This document shows positions 46,498 through 53,380 of a stretch of DNA of 64,000 nt, one piece after another. Position 1 is the stretch's first letter, and the number at the start of each line of letters is the position of its first letter. The stretch comes from Candidatus Zhuqueibacterota bacterium (GTDB lineage: Bacteria; Zhuqueibacterota; Zhuqueibacteria; Residuimicrobiales; Oceaniaggregativiventaceae), in the NCBI GenBank assembly GCA_014728115.1, contig WJME01000272.1, forward strand, positions 1 to 64,000, read 5' to 3'. Made by a program: the position numbers and the translations under genes. Below the pieces are notes generated by a model, which made no database searches, had not been told where the DNA came from, and saw only the letters and a list, made by a program, of their open reading frames with translations.

Positions 46498-47214
46498 ATG
46501 CAACTCTTGAAAAATCTATTCCAGGTGAGCGGCGATCTCAATGGTCTGACCTGGGCAGGAAAGGACGCCGGATTTGAAGACGGTAACAGTTATATTCTCG
46601 AAACCGGGCAGGGACTCGTCATGTTCGACTGTGGCTGCGGGGAGACATTCGATCAAATCTGTCAAAATATGGCGTATTGGAATCTGGATATCGATCAGGT
46701 GCATGCCTGTTTTCTCACCCATGCCCATCTGGATCATGCCGGAGCAGCACACAACCTCCGGGAACGAACCGTCAAACTGATCGCGCATCCGGAAACCGCC
46801 GAGGCCATGTCCAAAGGCGATGAGCGCTGCTGCGGTTACCTCTATCATAAATCATTCATTCCAACAACCATCGATCAGACGATAAAAGACAATGAAACCA
46901 TCGAGATCCTTGGTTACCAAATCAAAGCCCTGCACCTGCCCGGACATACCCGGGGCTGTACCGCCTATGTCTTTGAACATCAGGATAAGACCATCCTCAT
47001 CAGCGGCGATATCATCGGCACATTGCTGGCCGGCGATTTTGGCTGGAGCGGATCCATCGATTTCGATCGCAAACTCTATATCGAATCCTTGCGCAGACTG
47101 GCTAAAATCGATACGGATATCATGCTTCCCGGCCATGGCATGGCCTATTTTCATAAACCCCGCCGCCGGGTGGAAGCGGTGCTGAATCAAGCCCTGATGC
47201 AGTGGCGGGGATAA
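46498..47214 (+). CDS. Metallo-beta-lactamase-fold hydrolase
   Basis: 238 residues with the fold's metal ligands: THAHLDHAG (H-x-H-x-D-H), LPGHTRGCTAY (third His) and ILISGDIIGTLLAGDF (bridging Asp), ending with MLPGHGMAYF. The N-terminus lacks a signal peptide, so it is cytoplasmic. The family includes glyoxalase II, hydrolases of lactones and beta-lactamases; the substrate cannot be predicted. There is no good ribosome site before the ATG at 46498, yet the frame opens right at the family N-terminus. It is divergent from the propeller gene. Confidence 0.9.
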   Translation: MQLLKNLFQVSGDLNGLTWAGKDAGFEDGNSYILETGQGLVMFDCGCGETFDQICQNMAYWNLDIDQVHACFLTHAHLDHAGAAHNLRERTVKLIAHPETAEAMSKGDERCCGYLYHKSFIPTTIDQTIKDNETIEILGYQIKALHLPGHTRGCTAYVFEHQDKTILISGDIIGTLLAGDFGWSGSIDFDRKLYIESLRRLAKIDTDIMLPGHGMAYFHKPRRRVEAVLNQALMQWRG

Positions 47215-47324
47215 TCATCGATCTGCCTTGTGAAAAGCAAGCCCCTCTTTCAACCTGACTGAAATCATTCTAAATACAGATGAGCATAGGGTAGGACATT
47301 AAAATCTTTTGAATATAAAGACTG

Positions 47325-47612
47325 TAGAGCTCTTTCAAAAAGAATAGCGAGGCGCGATCGTCCCGCACCTATCGCTGTCCAACTCTTGAGGAGTACAGAA
47401 CAGAATACTGAATGAGCGAACTCGAACCGCCTATCGGCGAGATGAGCGATAGGTGCGGGAAAGCGCGTCCGAGCCCGCGCAGGATCCTGGCCCCGTACTT
47501 ATCGCCGACCGGTACAGCACCTCTCTGAAAATACGAACAACACGATCCTCCCATTTCAAAGCATAAACGAACAATGCGATAGGTGCGGGGACAGAGCCGG
47601 AGCGGCCCCACC
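47325..47612 (+). repeat. 300-bp structured repeat, copy 1
   Basis: A non-coding element starting TAGAGCTCTTTC and ending GGGGACAGAGCCGGAGCGG. Two long hairpins are visible. The first has arms 47362-47376 (CCCGCACCTATCGCT) and 47445-47459 (AGCGATAGGTGCGGG), a perfect match. The second has arms 47491-47505 (CCCCGTACTTATCGC) and 47576-47590 (GCGATAGGTGCGGGG), in which the two changes leave G-T pairs. The conserved block GAGCCCGCGCAGGATCCTGG joins them. It lies between the metallohydrolase and rhamnosidase genes; the promoter of the latter must be within or to the right of it. Confidence 0.8.
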
Positions 47613-47749
47613 TTGGTTCAAATGTAGATTTATTCAAAAAGTGGATGAGATGAATAATGAGTTTGATTTTAAATGATAATCTGTTATTTTCAAAGCAACT
47701 CTGCCTTTAAAAATCTTTCGCATATTTTATAAAAACTGGGAGCCAATAT

Positions 47750-50455
47750 ATGAGAAAAGGGGTCATCACCGGACTCGTCACACTTGCAATCCTATTAAGC
47801 TGCTCCACAAAAAACTCCTTCATCGAACCACAACAGCTCTTGTGCGAAGCAAAGAAAAATCCCATCGGACTCGCCACTGTCCAGCCCCGGTTTTCCTGGA
47901 AAAACGAGTTTCATGCCAACCATTCCCGGCAAACCGCCTATCAGATCCTCGTGGCCTCGTCTCCGGAGCTGCTTAAAGAAGAATCAGCAGACCTCTGGGA
48001 TTCAGGCAAAGTCCCGGACAAAAAATCGATCTGGGTATCCTATGACGGCAAGGCCCTGCAATCCCGTTCCGTTGGCTATTGGAAGGTAAAGGTCTGGGAT
48101 CAAAACGACACCCCCTCGGACTGGAGTGATCCTCAACATTTTACGGTCGGCTTGCTCGAACCCGGGGACTGGAACGGCGCGTATATCGCCATGGACTCGA
48201 ACGATTCGGCCGCCCAATCGCCTTTTTTCAGAAAGACCTTTCGTCTGGATGAGACCTATGACCACCTTTTTTTTCATGTCAACTCGCTGGGGTATCACGA
48301 GCTCTATATCAACAATCAGCGCGTCGGCGATGCGGTGCTGGCTCCGGCGGAATCGCAATACGACAAACGGTCGTTCTCCCTGTCCTATGATGTCACCCCG
48401 TATCTCAAAAAAGGCAAGAATGCCATTGTGCTCTGGCTGGGATATGGCTGGTACCAGCATTTCAAGGGCCGAGCCCATGAGGGCCCCCTGGTCAGGGCGC
48501 AGCTCGATGGATTAAGAGACGGCGAATGGCACACCCTGGTGCAAACCGATAACAGCTGGACAACCCATAAAAGCGAATATTCCATTCTGGATAACCTCCT
48601 CTTTGGGGGTGAAATCCTCAATGCCAATCATGTCGTGCCGGATTTTGCCGATCCGGATCTGGATGACAGCGATTGGCAACAGGCGGCTGAGATCGAGGTT
48701 TATGATCATCGGGTGACCCCGCAGGTGGTTGAACTCAATCGCTATCAGGAGAAAATCCAGCCGAAAAAAATCCTGAACCTGGAGAACGATGTGGTTGTGA
48801 TCGATATGGGCAAAAACCTTACCGGCCACCTGACCCTCGATTTTCCGGCATTGCCAAAGGGGCATCAGGTTACCATTCAATATGCCGATCACCTCCCCAC
48901 GCAAAACAGAGAGCTGTTTGAACTGCAATCCTGGGATCCGGAATATACCCTGGAAGAGCGGGAAAACGACCGCTTTGACCGCCAGATGGATCACTATGTT
49001 TCTTCCGGTGAGGCAGGGACGTTTACCAATAAATTCAACTATCGGGCATTCCGGTATGTGAGGTTGTTGAACATGCCCCAAGAGATCGACAACCAGTCGA
49101 TCAGCGCCCGGCTGATTCACACCGATTTCAGAGAGACAGCCGGATTTGCCTGCTCGGAACCGCTGCTGAATCAAATCCATGATCTCTTTGCCTATACGCT
49201 GAAATGCCTGACTCTCGGAGGGAAAACCGTCGATTGTCCCCATTATGAACGGCTGGGCTATGGCGGCGACGGCAACGCCAGCACGGTCACCGCACAAACG
49301 CTTTTCGACCTCTCCCCTCTCTATACCACCTGGCTGACCCATTGGGCGGACTGTAACAAACCCGATGGTGACATGCCCCATACCGCCCCCACCTTTTGGA
49401 GCTCAGGCGGCGGACCTTATTGGTGTGCGTTTATCATCAAGGCGTCCTGGCAGACCTGGTTGAACTATGGGGACAAACGGGTATTGGAAACCTTTTATCC
49501 GGTCATGCTCAACTGGCTCAAATACGTCGATAAACACTCGCCTAATGTTCTGCTGGAACCGTGGCCCAATACCGAAAACCGAAACTGGTATCTCGGGGAC
49601 TGGGCGACTCCCAACGGCATCGACCAGACCGACCCGCGCTCCGTGGGCGTAGTCACCAACTGTGCCATCGTGGACAGTTACGACAAGCTCATCAAGATTG
49701 CACGGGTATTGAACCGCGATAGCGATGCAGAGAAATTTGCCGCCAAAAAAGCGACCCTTTCGCGAGCCATTCATGAGGCATTTTATCATCCCGAATCCGC
49801 CACCTATGGCACAGGCGTACAGATCGATTTGGCCTATCCTCTGATCCTGGGCGTTGTGCCGGATTCGCTCGAGGAAAAAGTCACCCAAAGCCTGATTGAC
49901 GAGACCCTCGAAAACCGCAACGGCCATCTGGCCACCGGGCTGGTCGGACTCCCGGTGCTGACCCATTGGGTCACCACCCGTCATGCCTCTAATCTGATGT
50001 ATGAGATGATGACCAAACAAACCTATCCTGGATTTGGCTTTATGCTCGAGCACGGCGCCACCACGGTCTGGGAACATTGGCATGGCCACCGCAGCCGGAT
50101 TCACAATTGTTACAATGCGCCGGGCTCCTGGTTCTACCAGGCCATCGGCGGCATCCGGCAGTTGGAGGAGCATCCGGGCTATGAACAGTTTTTGCTGGCC
50201 CCTCGACCGCCCAAAGACCTGACCTGGGCCAAAGTGTATAAAGACACACCCTATGGCACCATCCGGGTAGAGTGGCAAAAGCAGGACGGCGAAATGGTCA
50301 TGCAGGTCACCGTTCCCACGGGAAGCACGGCCCAATTCGTCCTGCCCCAGGGTGTTCAGAATTGTAAAATCGATGGGAAATCCATAGAACCGGAACCACA
50401 GGGCCACATCCGGATCGAAGCCGGCAAATATCAATTGACCTATAATACACGATAA
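47750..50455 (+). CDS. Alpha-L-rhamnosidase (GH78), lipoprotein
   Basis: 901 residues with a lipoprotein signal (I-L-L-S-C, C18). The order is typical of GH78: an N-terminal Ig-like domain (IGLATVQPRFSWKN, then TAYQILVASSPELL), two beta-sandwich domains with LFFHVNSLGYHELYINNQRV and IVLWLGYGWYQHFKG, then the (alpha/alpha)6 catalytic barrel. The catalytic signature is D-C-P-H-Y-E-R-L-G-Y-G-G-D-G, in the place of the usual D-C-P-x-R-D-E-R-x-G-W-x-G-D; the later GATTVWEHWHGH supplies the second carboxylate. It releases alpha-linked L-rhamnose from glycans, probably at the outer membrane. It is followed closely by a DUF1080 gene in the same direction. The ribosome site is GGGAGCC. Confidence 0.93.
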   Translation: MRKGVITGLVTLAILLSCSTKNSFIEPQQLLCEAKKNPIGLATVQPRFSWKNEFHANHSRQTAYQILVASSPELLKEESADLWDSGKVPDKKSIWVSYDGKALQSRSVGYWKVKVWDQNDTPSDWSDPQHFTVGLLEPGDWNGAYIAMDSNDSAAQSPFFRKTFRLDETYDHLFFHVNSLGYHELYINNQRVGDAVLAPAESQYDKRSFSLSYDVTPYLKKGKNAIVLWLGYGWYQHFKGRAHEGPLVRAQLDGLRDGEWHTLVQTDNSWTTHKSEYSILDNLLFGGEILNANHVVPDFADPDLDDSDWQQAAEIEVYDHRVTPQVVELNRYQEKIQPKKILNLENDVVVIDMGKNLTGHLTLDFPALPKGHQVTIQYADHLPTQNRELFELQSWDPEYTLEERENDRFDRQMDHYVSSGEAGTFTNKFNYRAFRYVRLLNMPQEIDNQSISARLIHTDFRETAGFACSEPLLNQIHDLFAYTLKCLTLGGKTVDCPHYERLGYGGDGNASTVTAQTLFDLSPLYTTWLTHWADCNKPDGDMPHTAPTFWSSGGGPYWCAFIIKASWQTWLNYGDKRVLETFYPVMLNWLKYVDKHSPNVLLEPWPNTENRNWYLGDWATPNGIDQTDPRSVGVVTNCAIVDSYDKLIKIARVLNRDSDAEKFAAKKATLSRAIHEAFYHPESATYGTGVQIDLAYPLILGVVPDSLEEKVTQSLIDETLENRNGHLATGLVGLPVLTHWVTTRHASNLMYEMMTKQTYPGFGFMLEHGATTVWEHWHGHRSRIHNCYNAPGSWFYQAIGGIRQLEEHPGYEQFLLAPRPPKDLTWAKVYKDTPYGTIRVEWQKQDGEMVMQVTVPTGSTAQFVLPQGVQNCKIDGKSIEPEPQGHIRIEAGKYQLTYNTR

Positions 50456-50463
50456 ATTTTTTT

Positions 50464-50526
50464 ACGTTTTTACGTTCGCACGTTCCCACGTGGCCACGTT
50501 CCCACGTTCAAACGTGCAAACGTAGA
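50464..50526. repeat. ACGT-based tandem micro-repeat, left of the DUF1080 gene
   Basis: About eight degenerate units of the type ACGTT(C)CC/ACGTT, forming a tract with the local palindromes CACGTTCCCACGTGGCCACG and TTTGCACGTTTG-like sequences. A shorter stretch of the opposite orientation follows the gene (51643-51680). Confidence 0.6.
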
Positions 50527-50550
50527 AACAAAAAAAGGAAGGACAAGATC

Positions 50551-51633
50551 ATGAAACAGGCACTGATGGTTTTTCTCGTCATGTTTACTGCCCAAGCATT
50601 TTCGCAACCCTGCGGAACAAAGAGTTTCAATGACTATGCGTATGACATTCACAGCACAGACCGGCCTTATCCGGAGGTAGTGGATCCGGGGACGCCCAGT
50701 TCATTGGACGAGGCCGGGCAACCGCCTTCTGATGCCATCGTGCTCTTTGATGGCAGTGATTTATCGCAATGGCTGACCCGTGACGGCGAGCCGGCCGACT
50801 GGAAGGTGGGAAACGGATATATCGAATGTGTTCCGGGCAAATCCACGATCTATAGCAAACAATCATTCGGCGATTGCCAGCTGCATATCGAGTGGGCAAC
50901 CCCGGCACAGGTCGAGGGTGAAGGCCAGGGCCGCGGCAACAGTGGCGTGTATCTGATGGGCTTGTATGAGGTGCAGGTGCTGGATTCCTATCAAAACACC
51001 ACCTATCCGGACGGACAGGCTGCGGCGTTATACGGCCAATATCCCCCAGAGGTAAACGCCAGCCGGCAGCCCGGGGTGTGGCAAACCTATGACATTATCT
51101 TTCACCGGCCTAGATTTTCCCCTACGGGTGAGGTCATCAAACCGGCCACGATCACGGTTTTGCATAACGGCGTGCTGGTGCAGGATCACGTTCAGCTGAC
51201 GGGTCCGACCATGAACCGGCTCCGCCTGGACTATTATGCCCACGATTCCCGCCTGCCGATCTCGCTGCAGAATCACCGCAATCCGGTGCGGTTTCGCAAT
51301 ATCTGGGTGCGGGATCTGGAGAAAGATAAAGAGCAAGCCAGGACGTCAACAGTTCGACCGGATGCAAGTCCGGATATCGCTGCCATGGCAGGTACGTTTC
51401 AAAATCCCGACAATCCGAACGACCGTATCGTGCTGGCCGTAAAAGAGGGACAGCTTTTTGTCAGAGAGATGACCAGCAGAGACATTGCCCTGCATCCGCA
51501 ATCCGGGAGCTCGTTCTATGCCTTTGAAGATCAGCTGCAAATCAACATCAGAACCAATCGCGAGGGCAAGGTGTCGGGTCTTCGGGTATTTCAGCGAGGA
51601 AAAATGCATAGTTATGATAAAGTAGAGCAATAG
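50551..51633 (+). CDS. DUF1080 (3-keto-disaccharide hydrolase-like) protein
   Basis: 360 residues with a signal peptide (about 1-18). The DUF1080 sandwich covers about residues 60-265: IVLFDGSDLSQWLTRDGEP, GQGRGNSGVYLMGLYEVQVL and the closing VRFRNIWVRDL. Another 90 residues form a small beta-domain (MAGTFQNPDNPNDRIVLAVK, then LQINIRTNREGKVSGLRVFQ) of the type often appended to hydrolases. It sits 95 bp behind the rhamnosidase and ahead of the selenoprotein candidate, so a glycan-catabolic transcript is likely. It is the longer of two DUF1080 genes in the window. Confidence 0.9.
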   Translation: MKQALMVFLVMFTAQAFSQPCGTKSFNDYAYDIHSTDRPYPEVVDPGTPSSLDEAGQPPSDAIVLFDGSDLSQWLTRDGEPADWKVGNGYIECVPGKSTIYSKQSFGDCQLHIEWATPAQVEGEGQGRGNSGVYLMGLYEVQVLDSYQNTTYPDGQAAALYGQYPPEVNASRQPGVWQTYDIIFHRPRFSPTGEVIKPATITVLHNGVLVQDHVQLTGPTMNRLRLDYYAHDSRLPISLQNHRNPVRFRNIWVRDLEKDKEQARTSTVRPDASPDIAAMAGTFQNPDNPNDRIVLAVKEGQLFVREMTSRDIALHPQSGSSFYAFEDQLQINIRTNREGKVSGLRVFQRGKMHSYDKVEQ

Positions 51634-51642
51634 GCAGTGTTT

Positions 51643-51680
51643 ACGTGGGAACGTGGGAACGTGGAAATGTTTGAACGTAA
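51643..51680. repeat. ACGT-based tandem micro-repeat, right of the DUF1080 gene
   Basis: Units ACGTGGGA, ACGTGGGA, ACGTGGAA and TTTGAACGTA in a row, the reverse complement in character of the tract before the gene. It precedes the ribosome site of the next gene. Confidence 0.55.
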
Positions 51681-51695
51681 ATTGGGGGAATAGTT

Positions 51696-52163
51696 ATGTC
51701 AAGAGTCAAAATCGATACCCCTGCACCGGATTTCAGTCTTGAGGATTTTAATGGGGTCAAAGTGTCCTTGTCTGATTTTCGTGATAAAAAACATGTCATC
51801 ATGGTTTTGAATCGCGGATTTTCCTGACCGTTTTGCCGCCGGCATATGGCGCAGTTGCGTCAGGATTATCAAAAATTCCTGGACAGAGAGGCTGAAATTA
51901 TCGTCATCGGTCCGGATGATGCCGGGGCCTTTCGGGAGTATTGGGCCAAAGAAAACCTGGATTTTATCGGATTGCCCGATCCAAAACACCATGTCCTCAA
52001 ACTCTATGGTCAGCAAGTAAAAATCTTTAAACTGGGCAGAATGCCGGCCCAGATGGTGGTCGATAAATCCGGTACACTGCGTTATGTACATTATGGGCAT
52101 TCCATGTCGGATATTCCGTCGAATCAAGAGTTTTTCGAGTTGGTGGATTCGTGGGATATCTAG
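51696..52163 (+). CDS. Peroxiredoxin-like selenoprotein (UGA at codon 44 read as selenocysteine)
   Basis: Read through, the protein is 155 residues: a thioredoxin-fold peroxiredoxin (AhpC/TSA) start M-S-R-V-K-I-D-T-P-A-P-D-F-S-L-E-D-F, the strand KHVIMVLNRGFS, then TGA (51825-51827), then PFCRRHMAQLRQDYQKF, and further VIGPDDAGAF and PAQMVVDKSGTLRYVHYG. The TGA falls exactly where the catalytic Cys of R-G-x-x-C-P-F-C-x-x-H proteins lies, and the frame is intact on both sides. A hairpin follows at once: arms CGCC/GGCG (51837-51840, 51848-51851) with a bulged C and three more pairs below, and loop GGCATAT starting with G. Lower down, TGAC can pair with GTCA (51859-51862). This fits a bacterial SECIS element. 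It probably reduces peroxides or thiols. A nonsense mutation is the alternative; automatic annotation would show a 105-residue truncated gene from 51846. Confidence 0.8.
51825..51862 (+). promoter_or_regulatory. Putative bacterial SECIS hairpin
   Basis: The mRNA hairpin begins at the UGA. TGAC (51825-51828) pairs with GTCA (51859-51862), an internal loop follows, then T-T-G/C-A-G pairs, a bulged C (51836), CGCC/GGCG, and a 7-base loop beginning GG. E. coli SelB recognises a comparable structure with a bulged base and a G in the loop. The fit is by eye only. Confidence 0.6.
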
Positions 52164-52187
52164 AGCTCAGATTTAAATACACGTTAA

Positions 52188-52472
52188 TTTGGGACCGCTC
52201 CGGCTCTGTCCCCGCACCTGTCGCTATGAAAGTTTGTTTTTCGGCTGGATTTGGCAAGATCCTTCGTTTTTCAGGAATGTACAGGTTTGGCCGGCGACAG
52301 GCGCGGTGCCAGGATCCTTCGCGGGCTCGGCACGCTTCCCCTCACCTATCGCTTATCTCGCCGATAGTCTGTTCGCGTTCATGCATTCAGTATTCTGTAT
52401 TGCAACCCTCAGGGATTGGACAGCGATAGGTGAGGGGCGATCGCGCCTCGCTGTCATTTAGAAAAGAGCTCT
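52188..52472 (-). repeat. 300-bp structured repeat, copy 2
   Basis: The reverse-oriented copy, starting 25 bp behind the selenoprotein stop. One hairpin has arms CCCCTCACCTATCGCT (52338-52353) and AGCGATAGGTGAGGGG (52422-52437): both arms differ from copy 1 at one base, yet still pair. The other has CCCCGCACCTGTCGC (52210-52224) against GCGACAGGCGCGGTG (52294-52308): the TATCGC/GCGATA pair of copy 1 became TGTCGC/GCGACA. The ends GGGACCGCTCCGGCTCTGTC and AAAGAGCTCTAGAG match copy 1. Confidence 0.8.
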
Positions 52473-52570
52473 AGAGTCAATATATCCTGCCTGATTTTTT
52501 CTTTTAACTTTGTTTGACATTTAACATCTAACGTCTGATGTCTGACATCTCCCATTTAACGTCCACCAGG

Positions 52571-52672
52571 CCACCGCAGGATTTATTCCTGCGGAGCGAT
52601 GACTGGCAGTCAACAGCGAAAGCGACAGATCTCACCGCCACCGCAGGGCTTGTTCCTGCGGTGCGATGACTG
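52571..52672. repeat. Two 35-bp direct repeats with CCGCAGG/CCTGCGG hairpin
   Basis: CCACCGCAGGATTTATTCCT at 52571 and CCACCGCAGGGCTTGTTCCT at 52638 each continue with GCGG(A/T)GCGATGACTG, giving two 35-bp copies 67 bp apart. Each can fold a CCGCAGG...CCTGCGG stem. They resemble the 'CTGCG' palindromes of the MITE-like elements. Confidence 0.65.
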
Positions 52673-52925
52673 TTAGCGATGTTATCGCATTGTCTCCACA
52701 CTATCATCAGGGGAAAAACTCAAAAACAGCGCATTCAGGAGGGTGATTCACACTATTTTTCTGAGATCTCTAGCACGATCTTTTTTGTCTATTAGGATCA
52801 AGAATCATCTGACGTTCAAAGAAAAAGCGTAACTTTTTAAAATTTGGACTGGGTGGATTCATTGGAGCGTCAAACGTCAGACGCTAAAAATTGAAAAAAA
52901 AGATACAAGCACTATTTATCGGCTA

Positions 52926-53194
52926 TAGAGCTTTTTCCCAAATGAGAGCGAGGTGCGATCGCCCCACACCTATCGCTGACCGACTCTAAGGATTCTCAGA
53001 CAGATCGTAAAATGAGCGAACCAGAACAGTGTAGCGGTGTGATGGGCGATAGGTGCGGGGAAGCGCACCGAGCCCGCGCAGGATCCTGGCCCCGCGGCCA
53101 TGAAACCGCATCAGAACTGCAAAAGAGATCAACTGATTTATTTAGCTGTGAGTAACAAATGCAAAGCCGCGGGGACAGAGCCGGAGCGGTCCCA
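52926..53194 (+). repeat. 300-bp structured repeat, copy 3
   Basis: Same orientation as copy 1. First hairpin: CCCCACACCTATCGC (about 52956-52970) against GCGATAGGTGCGGGG (53046-53060), with one mismatch. The second hairpin is different in sequence but still paired: CCCCGCGGC (53090-53098) against GCCGCGGGG (53166-53174). The linking block CGAGCCCGCGCAGGATCCTG and the end GGGGACAGAGCCGGAGCGGT are conserved. Confidence 0.8.
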
Positions 53195-53289
53195 GATCAA
53201 AGAGAGCGTCGGAAGCTTGCACAGCAGATTGTATCGATTCAACGATTCAACAGTTCAACAGTTCAACCCTTTAGCAATCCATCAAATCA

Positions 53290-53325
53290 CCAGCGCCACC
53301 GACAAAGATACTTTCAGCATGACAG
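53290..53325. repeat. ACCGACAAAG repeat, copy
   Basis: CACCGACAAAGATACTTTCA followed by GCATGACAG. It lies about 95 bp behind copy 3 of the 300-bp repeat. The internal hairpin is imperfect in this copy (ATACT against AGCAT). Confidence 0.55.
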
Positions 53326-53380
53326 CTTTGTCGATGGCCCTGTGCATAACCTGCAAATCAAAAGAACAAATCCCCAAAAT

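Noticed and set aside
49403-50434. Minus-strand open frame of 343 codons
   Set aside because: It is antisense to the rhamnosidase catalytic region, which has clear GH78 motifs; codon bias makes such shadows long.
51846-52163. A 105-residue peroxiredoxin starting at the internal ATG
   Set aside because: It would lack the first two strands and the catalytic position. The upstream half of the same protein lies in the same frame with its own ribosome site, interrupted only by the UGA.
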